Positions 37,326 to 48,396 of a DNA stretch of 64,000 nucleotides are shown one piece after another (the stretch's first letter is position 1; the number at the start of each line of letters is the position of its first letter). The stretch spans positions 91,089 to 155,088 of the forward strand of contig NZ_VUKE01000001.1 of assembly GCF_009193175.1 (NCBI RefSeq), in the 5' to 3' direction. The position numbers and the translations under genes were made by a program. Source of the stretch: Georgenia ruanii (GTDB taxonomy: Bacteria > Actinomycetota > Actinomycetes > Actinomycetales > Actinomycetaceae). The notes beneath the pieces are model-generated. The model did no database searches. It saw only the letters and a list, made by a program, of their open reading frames with translations, and was not told where the DNA came from.

Positions 37326-37351
37326 GGCGGGTGGCCCCCGCGTCGCCTCAC
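37322..37351. terminator. Bidirectional hairpin between the GAP gene and ffh
   Basis: The arms gtgaggcg and cgcctcac are perfect complements, with a further GC-rich inner stem (gcggg/cccgc). The structure overlaps the stop codons of both convergent genes and could serve as a shared terminator. Confidence 0.65.
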
Positions 37352-38898
37352 CGCAGGTACTTCTGCAGCTCCTCGAGGTCGGGCATCTCCTGGTCCTGCC
37401 GCGGCGCGCCGAGGCCGAACGCGGAGCCGGCCGGCTGCTGCGGCACGCGCGTGGCGGCCTCGCGCTCCTGCTGGGCCCGCTTCGCCGGGTTTCCCGACTT
37501 GCCCTTCTTGCCCTTCTTCGGCGGGGCCTGCATGCGGCCCTTGGCCTTCTTCCCGCCGCCGGGCAGCATGCCCATGCCGGGCACGCCGCGACCGGCGCCG
37601 CGGGCCATCTGCCGCATCATCGTCTTGGCCTGGTCGAAGCGCTCCATGAGCGCGTTGACCTCGGTCACCGTGGTGCCGGACCCGCGGGCGATGCGCTGGC
37701 GGCGCGAGCCGTTGAGGATCCTGGGGTTGGTGCGCTCGGCCGGCGTCATGGAGTTGACGATGGCCTCGACGCGGTCGACCTCGCGCTCGTCGAAGTTCTC
37801 CAGCTGCTCGCGCATCTGGCCCATGCCCGGCAGCATGCCGAGCATCTTCTTCATCGAGCCCATCTTCTTGAGCTGGTTGAGCTGGACGAGGAAGTCCTGG
37901 AGGGTGAAGTCGCCGTCGCCGGCGATCTTCGCGGCCATCTCCTCGGCCTGCTGGGCGTCGAACGCCTTCTCGGCCTGCTCGATGAGGGTGAGGATGTCGC
38001 CCATGTCGAGGATGCGGGAGGCCATCCGGTCGGCGTGGAAGCGCTCGAAGTCGGAGAGCTTCTCGCCGGTGGAGGCGAACAGCACCGGCTTGCCGGTCAC
38101 CCCGCGCACCGACAGCGCCGCGCCGCCGCGGGCGTCGCCGTCGAGCTTGGTGAGCACGACGCCGCTGAAGCCCACGCCCTCGGCGAAGGCGTTGGCGGTG
38201 GTCACGGCGTCCTGACCGATCATCGCGTCGAGGACGAAGAGGGTCTCGTCGGGGTCGACGGCGTCGCGGATGTCCGCGGCCTGCTGCATCATCTCGGCGT
38301 CGATGCCCAGCCGGCCGGCGGTGTCGACGATCACCACGGAGTACTGCTTGTCGCGGGCCTGCTGGACGCCGGAGCGGGCGACGGCGACCGGGTCGCCCAC
38401 GCCGTTGCCGGGCTCGGGCGCCCACACCGGCACCCCGGCCTGCTCGCCGACCACCTGCAGCTGGGTGACCGCGTTGGGTCGCTGCAGGTCGGCGGCGACG
38501 AGCATCGGGGTGTGCCCCTGCTCGCGCAGCCACCGGCCGAGCTTGGCCGCCAGCGTGGTCTTGCCGGCGCCCTGGAGGCCGGCGAGCATGATCACCGTCG
38601 GCGGGTGCTTGGCGAAGTGCAGGTCGCGGGCCTCGCCGCCGAGGATCTCGACGAGCTCGGCGTTGACGATCTTGATGACCTGCTGGGCCGGGTTGAGCGC
38701 CTGGGAGACCTCGGCGGACTTGGCCCGCTCGCGCACGCTGGCGGCGAACGCACGCACGACCGGCAGCGCGACGTCGGCGTCGAGCAGGGCGCGCCGGATC
38801 TCGGAGACCGTGGCGTCGATGTCGGCCTCGGAGAGGCGGCCCTTGCCGCGCAGCTGCTTGAAGGAGGCGGTGAGCCGGTCGGACAGGTTGGCGAACAA
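37348..38898 (-). CDS. ffh: Signal recognition particle protein Ffh
   Basis: SRP GTPase that binds signal sequences of nascent membrane proteins and docks with FtsY. The 516-residue protein has the NG domain with GLQGAGKTT, DTAGRL and TKLDGDARGG, and the Met-rich M domain with MLGMLPGMGQM and the NSMTPAERTNPRILNGSRRQRIARGSG RNA-binding segment. A basic Lys/Gly tail follows. The only in-frame start is a TTG at 38898, preceded by GAGGT 7 bases upstream and an in-frame stop codon four codons before it. It follows glnD on the same strand with 38 bases between. Confidence 0.97.
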   Translation of the reverse strand: MFANLSDRLTASFKQLRGKGRLSEADIDATVSEIRRALLDADVALPVVRAFAASVRERAKSAEVSQALNPAQQVIKIVNAELVEILGGEARDLHFAKHPPTVIMLAGLQGAGKTTLAAKLGRWLREQGHTPMLVAADLQRPNAVTQLQVVGEQAGVPVWAPEPGNGVGDPVAVARSGVQQARDKQYSVVIVDTAGRLGIDAEMMQQAADIRDAVDPDETLFVLDAMIGQDAVTTANAFAEGVGFSGVVLTKLDGDARGGAALSVRGVTGKPVLFASTGEKLSDFERFHADRMASRILDMGDILTLIEQAEKAFDAQQAEEMAAKIAGDGDFTLQDFLVQLNQLKKMGSMKKMLGMLPGMGQMREQLENFDEREVDRVEAIVNSMTPAERTNPRILNGSRRQRIARGSGTTVTEVNALMERFDQAKTMMRQMARGAGRGVPGMGMLPGGGKKAKGRMQAPPKKGKKGKSGNPAKRAQQEREAATRVPQQPAGSAFGLGAPRQDQEMPDLEELQKYLR

Positions 38899-38936
38899 GG
38901 CACTACCTCAGGTCGGAAGATGACGGGAACTGAGGA

Positions 38937-40736
38937 TCAGGGTAGTGCCAGTTCGGCCGCAACCCGAGTGAAGAGCGTCTCGACCAGGCCCGCCCGCCAG
39001 GTCGTCCACGCCTGCGGACCGGCCGCGCGGGCGTCCGCCTCGGTCAGCCGGCGCAGCAGCGCCAGGACGTCCGGGCGGCGCTCGACCGCGTCCGCGACCT
39101 CGGCGAGGACGGCCGGGTCGGCCAGGTTCCGCCGGGTGGCCACGGCCGGCAGCAGCAGGTGCCGGCGCACCAGGAGCACGACCGTGTCGCGGTCCGCCGG
39201 CTCCAGGCCCAGGCGCTCGAGCAGCGGGCGGACGACCCGGGCGCCGGTGGCGCTGTGGTCGTGCCCGCCGGGCACCTTGCCCAGGTCGTGGAAGAACGCG
39301 GCGAGCAGCAGGAGGTCCTCGCGCGGCGCCGGCCCGCCGGTGGCGGGGGCGCGGGCGGCGGTCTCGACGAGGTGGCGGTCGACGGTGTAGCGGTGCAGCG
39401 GGTTGCGCTGGGGGCGGTTGCGCACCGCCGCCCACTCCGGGAACCACCGGGTCACCACCCCGGCGAGGTCGAGGGCCTCCCACACCGGCACCTGCGCCGG
39501 GCCCGCGCCGAGCACCTCGAGCAGCAACGCCCGCGCCTGCGCCGGCCAGGGCTCGGGCACCGGGGCCGCCTGGGCCAGGCTGGTGAGGGTCACCGGCGAC
39601 AGCGGCAGCCCGGTGCGGGCCGCCGTCGCCGCCGCGCGCAGCGCGAGCAGCGGGTCCGCGGCCGGGTCCGCGTCGCCGGCCAGGACGATCTCGCCGTCGT
39701 GCTCGGCCAGCCCCTTCCCCAGCGAGGGCAGGCGCGGCGGGGTCGGGCGGCCGCGCACCACCAGCGGGCGGACGAACCGCGGCCGCGCCGTCTCCCGCCG
39801 GGCGCGGCGCACGGTCGCGTCCAGGGCGGCGGAGATCACCCGCGCGGCCTGGGCCACGGAGGCGAGCAGGTCGTCGGCGGCGTCGCTGACCGCGGCCCCG
39901 GCGGCGGTCGTGGCCACCACCTCGTGGCGGCCCGGGTGCCCCAGGCCGAGGAGCCGGGCGACGTCGTCCTGCTCGGGCAGCAGCAGCCGGGTGGTGCGCC
40001 GCCCGGTGACCAGGGTGAGCGCGTCGCGCACGTCGAGCAGGTGCGCGTAGGCGTCGTCGAGGTCGCCGTGCGGGCGGTCGGTCAGCCAGCTGGCGGTCAG
40101 GGCGTGGGCGACGACGCCGTCGCGCAGGCCGCCGCGGGCCTCCTTGACGTCGGGCTCGACGAGGTAGGCGAGCTCCCCGGCCCGCGCGGCCCGGTCGCCG
40201 ACCGAGGCGAGCAGCTCGGGCAGGCGCCGGCGGGCGGCGCGGCGCCAGTCGGCGAGCACCGCCCCGGCGGCCGCCTGGGCGAGGGCGCCGTCGCCGGCGA
40301 CGGCGCGCACGTCGAGCAGCCCGACGGCGGCGGGCAGGTCCGCCGAGGCGACCCGCCGGCACTGCTCGAGGCTGCGCACGGCGTGGTCGAGGTCGAGCCG
40401 GGCGTCCCACAGCGGGTACCACAGGGCGTCCGCCAGCGCGGCGAGCGCGGCGCCGTCGAGGGTGCGCCCGTCGTGCACCAGGAGCAGGTCGAGGTCCGAC
40501 AGCGGCCCGCCGTCGCGCCGGCCGAGGCTGCCCACCGCGGTCAGGGCGACGCCGTGGTCGAGGTCGAGCCCGGTGTCGCGCGCGGCGCCGGCCCACAGGT
40601 CCGCGAGCGCGGCGTCGGTGAGGTCGGCGAGCGCGCGGCGGTACCGGGCGCCGCCGGCGCCGGGCTCCGGGGCGGGCAGCGCGAGACGGGCCTGGCGCAG
40701 CTCCCCCACCGTGGGGGACTGCGCCAGGCCCGTCAT
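38937..40736 (-). CDS. glnD: Bifunctional uridylyltransferase/uridylyl-removing enzyme GlnD lacking ACT domains
   Basis: Adds or removes nucleotidyl groups on PII in response to nitrogen status (in actinobacteria usually adenylyl groups). The nucleotidyltransferase active site reads VGSLGRRDGGPLSDLDLLLV near residue 65, followed by the GlnD-specific helical region (ELAYLVEPDVKEARGGLRD) and the HD domain (RYTVDRHLVE and FFHDLGKV). At 599 residues it ends shortly after the HD domain; the two C-terminal ACT domains that sense glutamine in most GlnD proteins (about 150-200 residues) are missing. The open frame ends at a clean stop before ffh. It is the last gene of amtB-glnB-glnD. Confidence 0.93.
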   Translation of the reverse strand: MTGLAQSPTVGELRQARLALPAPEPGAGGARYRRALADLTDAALADLWAGAARDTGLDLDHGVALTAVGSLGRRDGGPLSDLDLLLVHDGRTLDGAALAALADALWYPLWDARLDLDHAVRSLEQCRRVASADLPAAVGLLDVRAVAGDGALAQAAAGAVLADWRRAARRRLPELLASVGDRAARAGELAYLVEPDVKEARGGLRDGVVAHALTASWLTDRPHGDLDDAYAHLLDVRDALTLVTGRRTTRLLLPEQDDVARLLGLGHPGRHEVVATTAAGAAVSDAADDLLASVAQAARVISAALDATVRRARRETARPRFVRPLVVRGRPTPPRLPSLGKGLAEHDGEIVLAGDADPAADPLLALRAAATAARTGLPLSPVTLTSLAQAAPVPEPWPAQARALLLEVLGAGPAQVPVWEALDLAGVVTRWFPEWAAVRNRPQRNPLHRYTVDRHLVETAARAPATGGPAPREDLLLLAAFFHDLGKVPGGHDHSATGARVVRPLLERLGLEPADRDTVVLLVRRHLLLPAVATRRNLADPAVLAEVADAVERRPDVLALLRRLTEADARAAGPQAWTTWRAGLVETLFTRVAAELALP

Positions 40737-40773
40737 GCGTCGCTCCTCGTGCTGGCCGGTCGCCCGGCCGGGG

Positions 40774-42434
<1,661 letters not shown>

Positions 42435-42489
42435 GGTTCCTCCCTCGCCAGCACGATCGGCTGGTCGGGGACAAGCGTCTCCAGCGCAC

Positions 42490-42527
42490 GTTTCGTGCGG
42501 CGCACCCGCATGTTTCGGGCGCGTGAC
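42490..42527 (-). promoter_or_regulatory. Four-part GlnR-like box upstream of amtB-glnB-glnD
   Basis: On the minus strand the sequence reads GTCAC-n6-GAAAC-n6-GTGCG-n6-GAAAC with each spacer exactly 6 bases. This is the a1-b1-a2-b2 layout of the GlnR box in Streptomyces and relatives (GTnAC-n6-GAAAC repeated). Both GAAAC half-sites are perfect; a2 is the weakest. It lies 56 bases upstream of the amtB ATG, so GlnR activation of the operon is the likely role. Confidence 0.8.
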
Positions 42528-42649
42528 GAGATGCCGCGGGATGTGAAATCCGTGTTGCCGCGCCGGGCGTCGGGCGGGACGCGAACGGCCCGGCGCCGCG
42601 CGGGGCGGGCCGGGCCGGTCGGGGTGCGCCGTCGGAGAGCAGGACGCCG

Positions 42650-43819
42650 TCAGGACAGCAGGGCGTCGACGAACTCCTCGGGCTCGAAGGGGGCGAGGTC
42701 GTCCGGGCCCTCGCCGAGGCCGACGAACTTCACCGGGACGCCGAGCTCGCGCTGTACGGCGACGACGATGCCGCCCTTGGCGGTGCCGTCGAGCTTGGTC
42801 AGCACGATGCCGGTGATGTCCACGGCCTGGGAGAAGACCTCGGCCTGGCGCATGCCGTTCTGCCCGGTGGTCGCGTCCAGCACGAGCAGCACCTCGCGCA
42901 CGGGGGCCTGCCGGGACATCACGCGCTTGATCTTGCCCAGCTCGTCCATGAGGCCGGCCTTGTTCTGCAGGCGGCCGGCGGTGTCGACGAGCACGACGTC
43001 CGCGCCCGCCCCGCGGCCCTCCTTGACGGCGTCGAAGGCGACGGCGGCGGGGTCGGCGCCCTCGCGCTCGGAGCGGACCACCGGGACACCGACGCGGGCA
43101 CCCCAGGTGCTGAGCTGGTCGGCCGCGGCCGCGCGGAAGGTGTCCGCGGCGCCCAGGACGACGTCGTGGTCCTCGGCGACGAGCAGGCGGGCGAGCTTGC
43201 CCACCGTGGTGGTCTTGCCGGTGCCGTTGACCCCGACGACGAGCACGGTGGCCGGGTGGGGCTGGCCGTCGTCGCCGATGGCCGGCTCGACGTGGAGCAC
43301 GCGGTCCATGGTGGGGTCGACGAGCTCGAGCAGCTCGCGGCGCAGGACGGCCCGGACCTGCTCGGCGTCGGAGGTGCCGAGCACCTTGGTCTCGGTGCGC
43401 AGCTTGTCCATGAGCTCCGTGGTCGGCCCGACGCCGACGTCCGCGAGCAGCAGGGTCTCCTCGATCTCCTCCCAGTCGTTCTCGGCGAGGTCGCCGCGGG
43501 AGAGGATCGACAGCAGGGTCTGGCCGATGGTGCCCGAGCGGGCCAGCCGGGCGCGCAGGCGTTGCATGCGCCCGGCGACGGGCTCGGGCCGCTCGAGGGT
43601 GGGCGCCGGGGTCTCCGGTGGCGCCGGCTCCTCCGGCGCGGTCACGACCGGGGCGCTCGCCCCGGCGGCGGGGGGCTGGTCCACCTCGTAGGGGCTGACG
43701 TCCTCGGGCGGGAGGGTGGTGGGGCCGCGGCGGCGTCGGCCGGTGGTCAGGGCGACGGCCCCGACGACGACCAGCACGACCACGAGGACAGCGATGAGGA
43801 TCCAGGCTTGGTCGGTCAC
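42650..43819 (-). CDS. ftsY: Signal recognition particle receptor FtsY
   Basis: Membrane-associated SRP receptor GTPase, partner of Ffh. The 389-residue protein has an N-terminal transmembrane helix (WILIAVLVVVLVVVGAVAL), a Pro/Glu-rich acidic linker, and the NG domain with VNGTGKTTTVGK, DTFRAAAADQL, DTAGRLQNK and TKLDGTAKGG. The GTG at 43819 is preferred because CAGACT lies exactly 6 bases upstream, a leaderless pattern. It lies between smc upstream and the amtB operon downstream, a neighbourhood conserved in actinobacteria. Confidence 0.96.
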   Translation of the reverse strand: MTDQAWILIAVLVVVLVVVGAVALTTGRRRRGPTTLPPEDVSPYEVDQPPAAGASAPVVTAPEEPAPPETPAPTLERPEPVAGRMQRLRARLARSGTIGQTLLSILSRGDLAENDWEEIEETLLLADVGVGPTTELMDKLRTETKVLGTSDAEQVRAVLRRELLELVDPTMDRVLHVEPAIGDDGQPHPATVLVVGVNGTGKTTTVGKLARLLVAEDHDVVLGAADTFRAAAADQLSTWGARVGVPVVRSEREGADPAAVAFDAVKEGRGAGADVVLVDTAGRLQNKAGLMDELGKIKRVMSRQAPVREVLLVLDATTGQNGMRQAEVFSQAVDITGIVLTKLDGTAKGGIVVAVQRELGVPVKFVGLGEGPDDLAPFEPEEFVDALLS

Positions 43820-43988
43820 TCCCCCAGTCTGGCGCAGCGTGCGGTGCCGCGCCGAGCGCGCACGCCGGGCCGCGGGCGGTGAGCGTCGGGCCAGGCCGGG
43901 AGCGCGGCATCGTCCGAACGGTCGGCAGCCGTTGCTCCTGTGCGGTGGGGCTCGCCAGGATGGGTCGTCATCTCCCAAGGAGGACGCG

Positions 43989-44276
43989 ATGCCGGTACGT
44001 GCGATCTTCAGGGCCGATGGGGACCCCGATGACCTGTTGCACCGCTACGACAAGACGCTGCCGACTGCGACTGCCACCGCTCCGGTTCGCCCCGACGTGC
44101 ACGTCTGCGCGCGCACGGACTCGGGCATCGTGATCGTGGACGTCTGGGCGTCTCGCGAGGACCTGGTCCGCGCCGTGGTGCAGAACGAGGATTTCCGGAC
44201 GAGGTGGACGGAAGCCGGCTGGCCGGACGAGGCGGTCGAGGTCTACGAGATCCACAACAGCGGCTGGCCGGTCTAG
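43989..44276 (+). CDS. Small conserved protein, possibly ABM-like
   Basis: A 95-residue soluble protein beginning MPVRAIFRADGDPDDLLHRYD and containing VHVCARTDSGIVIVDVWASREDL and VVQNEDFRTRW. The alternation of strands and helices is compatible with a dimeric ferredoxin-like barrel such as antibiotic-biosynthesis monooxygenases, but I cannot confirm that. The ATG has a strong AAGGAGGA Shine-Dalgarno sequence, and a CAGGAT element lies 33 bases before the start, so unlike its neighbours it has a leader. It stands alone, divergent from ftsY. Confidence 0.75.
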   Translation: MPVRAIFRADGDPDDLLHRYDKTLPTATATAPVRPDVHVCARTDSGIVIVDVWASREDLVRAVVQNEDFRTRWTEAGWPDEAVEVYEIHNSGWPV

Positions 44277-44423
44277 CCGACCGACGCCGCGCAAGGAAAG
44301 CCCGGCCCTGCACATCACTCGACGGCGGCCGTCCTAGCTCGCTCCTGAGCGCGAGGCACCGTTGGAATGCGCCGCGCCAGGCTCTCGCGCGGCGTGGTCG
44401 TGCCGCCGCGCGTCCCGACGGGG

Positions 44424-44729
44424 TCAGCGCCGCAGCAGGCGGGCCTGCTCGCGAGCGAGCTCGAAGCGCGAGCGCAGCTCCTCGGGCCGGGTGTACGCGG
44501 GCTCGGCGGTCTCGCCGAGCGTGAAGAGGTCCTCGATGGGGGTGTCGCGCGCCACGGGGGCGGTGGGGCGCAGCTTCGCCGCCGCGAGCTCGTCGGAGCG
44601 CCAGGCCTGCACGCTCCCGCGCACCCAGGCGACCCAGCCGCCCTCCGGCCGCCGCTCCACCGCCACCAGCACGAGCACCCCCACCGCGCACAACGCCGTC
44701 ACGAGCATCCCGATCATCGCCCCAGTCAT
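44424..44729 (-). CDS. Small membrane-anchored protein, unknown function
   Basis: A 101-residue protein with one N-terminal membrane helix (MIGMLVTALCAVGVLVLVAV) followed by a cytoplasmic soluble part containing WVRGSVQAWRSDELAAAKL and a C-terminal helix ELRSRFELAREQARLLRR. No family is recognised. GATACT lies 6 bases upstream of the ATG, with GGAGG also present, so either leaderless or SD-driven initiation is possible. It lies between smc and ftsY on the same strand. Confidence 0.7.
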   Translation of the reverse strand: MTGAMIGMLVTALCAVGVLVLVAVERRPEGGWVAWVRGSVQAWRSDELAAAKLRPTAPVARDTPIEDLFTLGETAEPAYTRPEELRSRFELAREQARLLRR

Positions 44730-44786
44730 GCCTCCAGTATCTCCGGAACGGACGCGTCCGCACCGGCGGGCCCCGCGCGTCGGTCG

Positions 44787-44856
44787 GGCGGCCGGCTCCG
44801 GCTCCCGGTTCCCCGTTCTCCGTTCCCCGGGCTCAGGCGGCCGGCTCCGGCTCCCG
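44787..44856. repeat. 21-bp direct repeat of the smc 3' end
   Basis: The 21-base sequence beginning ggcggccggctccggctccc occurs at 44787-44807 and again at 44836-44856. The second copy covers the last codons of smc, so the first looks like a duplication of the gene's 3' end, about 30 bases downstream. Confidence 0.7.
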
Positions 44857-47800
44857 CTCGAGGCGCTGGGAGATCACCGTGGTGACGCCGTCGCCGCGCA
44901 TCGTCACGCCGTAGAGGGCGTCGGCCACCTCCATCGTGCGCTTCTGGTGGGTGATGACGATGAGCTGGGAGCTGGCGCGCAGCTCGGTGAAGATCTCGAG
45001 CAGCCGGCCCAGGTTGACGTCGTCGAGCGCGGCCTCGACCTCGTCCATGACGTAGAACGGGCTGGGCCGGGCCTTGAAGATCGACACCAGCAGCGCCACG
45101 GCGGTCAGCGAGCGCTCGCCGCCGGAGAGCAGGGAGAGCCGCTTGACCTTCTTGCCGGCGGGACGGGCCTCGATCTCGATGCCGGTGGTGAGCATGTCGT
45201 CGGGGTCGGTGAGCACCAGGCGGCCCTCCCCGCCGGGGAACAGGCGCGGGAACACCTGCTCGAACTGGGCGGCGGTGTCCGCGAACGCCTCGGCGAAGAC
45301 CCGCTCGACCCGCTCGTCGACCTCCTTGACGATCTGCATGAGGTCCGCCCGGGACTTCTTGAGGTCGGCGAGCTGGTCGGTGAGGAACTTGTGCCGCTCG
45401 GCCAGGGCGGCATGCTCCTCCAGGGCCAGCGGGTTGACCTTCCCCAGCCGGGCGAGGTCACGCTCGGCCGCGCGCAACCGCTTCTCCTGCTCGGCCCGCA
45501 CGTAGGGCTTCGGCGCCGGGGGCTCCTCGCCGTCGGCCACCGGGGCCGTGGACGGCACCGGCCGGTCCGGGCCGAACTCGTCCACGAGCACCTGCGGGTC
45601 CAGGCCGAGCTCGGCGACCGCGCGCTCCTCGAGCTGGGTGATGCGCAGGCGCTGCTCGGCGCGGGCGACCTCGTCGCGGTGGGCGGCGTCGGTCAGCCGG
45701 GCCAGGTCCGTGCCGATCTCCTCGAGCTCGGCGCGCACCGCGGCCAACGCGGTCTCGCGGGCGGCCCGCTCGGCCTCCGCCGCCTCGCGCTCGGCGGCCG
45801 CGGCCGCCACGGAGCCCTCGATCGCGGCCAGCGCGCGCGCCGCGCCCTCCCGCACCTCGGCGGCCACCTGGGCCTGCGCCGCCCGGCGGGCCTCGCGCTC
45901 GGCGGCCTTGCGGCGGGCCTCGCGCTCGGCCCGGGCGGCGGCGGCCAGGGACGCGGCCCGCCCGGACAGGCCCTTGACCTGCTCCTCCAGGCCGCGCAGC
46001 GCCAGGCGGGCCTCCGTCTCGGCGGCGCGGGCGGCGCGGGCGGCCTCGGTGGCCCGGTCGCGGGCCTCGGTGGCGCCGGCCAGGTCGTCCTCGGCCTGGA
46101 CCGGCTCGCGCTGGGCGATCTCCAACCGGTCGGCCAGGGCCGCGAGCTCGGCGGCGTGCTCGGCGATCTCGGCCTCGACCCGCTCGATGGCCGGGCGGGC
46201 GCGCTCGGCCTCGGCCTGGGCGCCGCGCAGGGTGGAGCCGAGCCGGCCCAGCTGCTCGGCGACCGCGGCCAGGCGCGCGTCCGAGGCGTGCAGGTCCTCC
46301 AGCGTGGCGCGGGCCCGCTCGCGCGCGGCCTCGACGCGCTCGCGCGCGGGGCCGATGGCGAACCGGGCCCGCTCGACCCGGGCGGTGGCGGCCTCGACGG
46401 CGGCGGCGGCCTCCTCGTGGGCGGCGTGCAGCTCGAGGACGCTGGGGGCGCCCGGCGCCCCGCCGTGGGCCGCCGCCGCGGAGAGGACGTCGCCGGCGCG
46501 GGTGACGGCGGTGAGGGCCGGGTCGGCTTCCAGCGCGCGGCGGGCCTCGGCGAGGTCCTCGACGGCGACGACGCGGGCGAGCAGGTGCTCGACGGTGCCG
46601 CGCAGCGCGGGGTCGGCGACGGTGACGAGCTCGGTGGCCGGGCGGGCGCCGTCGACGGCGGGGGCCTCGCCGTCGGGCGCGGCGGCGCCGGCGACGAGGA
46701 GGCGGACCTGCCCGGCGTCGCCGTCTCGCGCCTGGCGCACGGCGTCGACGGCGACGTCGACGGACTCGACGACGGCCGCGTCGGCCAGCGGGCCGAGCAC
46801 CGCGGCGACGGCGTTCTCCCAGCCGGGCGCCACGGCCAGGTGCTCCGGCACGGTCCCGCGCAGACCGGGCAGCCCGGAGTCGACCAGCGCGCCGGTGCCG
46901 TCCTTGCGGCGCAGCGACAGGGCCAGGGTGTCGCGGCGGGCGGACCAGGTGGCGCGGTCGGCCTCGGCGGCGCGCTCCTCCTCCACGAGCGCGGCGACCG
47001 CCTGCTCGGCCTCCTCCAGCTCGGCGGTGGCCGCCTCGTGCGCCTCGTCCAGGCCCTCCTCGCCCTCCTCGACGCCGGCCACCTGCTGCTCGAGAGCGGT
47101 GAACTCGGCCTGCGCCGTCGCCGCCCGCTCCCGCGCGGCGGTGAGGGTGGCACGCAGCCGGCCGAGCTCGGCCTCGGCCGCCTCCAGCCGGGAGCGGCGC
47201 GCGCCGACCTGCCCGGTCAGGCGCGCCAGCCCCTCGCGCCGGTCGGCGACGCCGCGGTGGACGGCCGCCAGGGCCCGCTCGGCCTCGCGCTCGGCGTCCT
47301 CGGCGGCGGCCCGCTCGGCAACGACCCGTTCCAGGCCCTGGTGGGCGTCGTCGAGCCGGGCCTGCAGGGCCTCCTCCTGCTCGCGGGCCGTGGCGGCGCG
47401 GGCCTCGAGCTCCTCGGGGTCGCGCCCCGGGGCGGCCTCGGCCGCGGGGGCGCCGAGCAGCCGGCAGCGCTCGGCGGCGACGTTGCCCAGGGAGCGCAGC
47501 CGCTCGCGCAACCCGGAGAGCTGGTACCAGACGTCGGTGGTCTGCCCCAGGCGCGGGGCGGCCGCGGCGGCCTGCTGCTCGAGGGCGGCCTGGCGGTGGC
47601 GGGCCTCCTCCTGGGCGGCCTCGACGGCGGCGCGTCGTTCGCGCAGCGCCGTCTCGTCGGCGACGTCCTGGGCGAGGGCGGCGGTGAGCTGGACGAGGTC
47701 GTCGGCGAGGAGCCGGGCGCGGGCGTCGCGCAGGTCGGCCTGGACCACCTGGGCGCGCCGGGCGACGTCGGCCTGGCGGGCGAGCGGGCCGAGCTGGCGG

Positions 47801-48396
47801 CGGATCTCGGCCGACAGGTCGCCGACGCGGGCGAGGTTGGCCTGCATCGCCTCGAGCTTGCGCAGCGCCTTCTCCTTGCGGCGGCGGTGCTTGAGGACCC
47901 CGGCGGCCTCCTCGATGAAGCCGCGCCGCTCCTCGGCGCTGGCCTGCAGCACCGAGTCGAGCCGGCCCTGGCCGACGATGACGTGCATCTCCTTGCCCAT
48001 GCCGGTGTCGGAGAGCAGCTCCTGGATGTCGAGCAGGCGGCACGGGTTGCCGTTGATGGCGTACTCCGACCCGCCCGAGCGGAACAGCGTGCGGGAGATC
48101 GTCACCTCGCTGTACTCGATGGGCAGCACGCCGTCGGCGTTGTCGATGGTCAGGGAGACCTCGGCGCGGCCGAGCGGGGCCCGCGAGGACGTGCCGGCGA
48201 AGATGACGTCGGCCATCGACCCGCCGCGCAGGGTCTTGGCGCCCTGCTCGCCCATGACCCAGGCGAGGGCGTCGACGACGTTGGACTTGCCCGACCCGTT
48301 GGGACCGACGACGCAGGTGATGCCGGGCTCGAGGTGCAGGGTCGTCGCAGACGCGAAGGACTTGAATCCTCGCAGCGTCAGCGTTTTCAGGTGCAC
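44833..48396 (-). CDS. smc: Chromosome segregation protein SMC
   Basis: Condensin ATPase of 1187 residues, normal for bacterial SMC. The N-terminal Walker A reads GPNGSGKSNVVDA and is followed by ALAWVMGEQGAKTLRGG. Long coiled-coil arms flank a hinge at about residues 500-650 (GLRGTVPEHLAVAPGWENAVAAVLG). The C-terminal half has signature LLSGGERSLTAVALLVSIF and Walker B FYVMDEVEAALDD, and ends with the THQKRTMEVAD motif. TATGCT lies 6 bases upstream of the GTG start. It is followed by the small membrane gene and ftsY. Confidence 0.97.
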   Translation of the reverse strand: MHLKTLTLRGFKSFASATTLHLEPGITCVVGPNGSGKSNVVDALAWVMGEQGAKTLRGGSMADVIFAGTSSRAPLGRAEVSLTIDNADGVLPIEYSEVTISRTLFRSGGSEYAINGNPCRLLDIQELLSDTGMGKEMHVIVGQGRLDSVLQASAEERRGFIEEAAGVLKHRRRKEKALRKLEAMQANLARVGDLSAEIRRQLGPLARQADVARRAQVVQADLRDARARLLADDLVQLTAALAQDVADETALRERRAAVEAAQEEARHRQAALEQQAAAAAPRLGQTTDVWYQLSGLRERLRSLGNVAAERCRLLGAPAAEAAPGRDPEELEARAATAREQEEALQARLDDAHQGLERVVAERAAAEDAEREAERALAAVHRGVADRREGLARLTGQVGARRSRLEAAEAELGRLRATLTAARERAATAQAEFTALEQQVAGVEEGEEGLDEAHEAATAELEEAEQAVAALVEEERAAEADRATWSARRDTLALSLRRKDGTGALVDSGLPGLRGTVPEHLAVAPGWENAVAAVLGPLADAAVVESVDVAVDAVRQARDGDAGQVRLLVAGAAAPDGEAPAVDGARPATELVTVADPALRGTVEHLLARVVAVEDLAEARRALEADPALTAVTRAGDVLSAAAAHGGAPGAPSVLELHAAHEEAAAAVEAATARVERARFAIGPARERVEAARERARATLEDLHASDARLAAVAEQLGRLGSTLRGAQAEAERARPAIERVEAEIAEHAAELAALADRLEIAQREPVQAEDDLAGATEARDRATEAARAARAAETEARLALRGLEEQVKGLSGRAASLAAAARAEREARRKAAEREARRAAQAQVAAEVREGAARALAAIEGSVAAAAAEREAAEAERAARETALAAVRAELEEIGTDLARLTDAAHRDEVARAEQRLRITQLEERAVAELGLDPQVLVDEFGPDRPVPSTAPVADGEEPPAPKPYVRAEQEKRLRAAERDLARLGKVNPLALEEHAALAERHKFLTDQLADLKKSRADLMQIVKEVDERVERVFAEAFADTAAQFEQVFPRLFPGGEGRLVLTDPDDMLTTGIEIEARPAGKKVKRLSLLSGGERSLTAVALLVSIFKARPSPFYVMDEVEAALDDVNLGRLLEIFTELRASSQLIVITHQKRTMEVADALYGVTMRGDGVTTVISQRLEREPEPAA

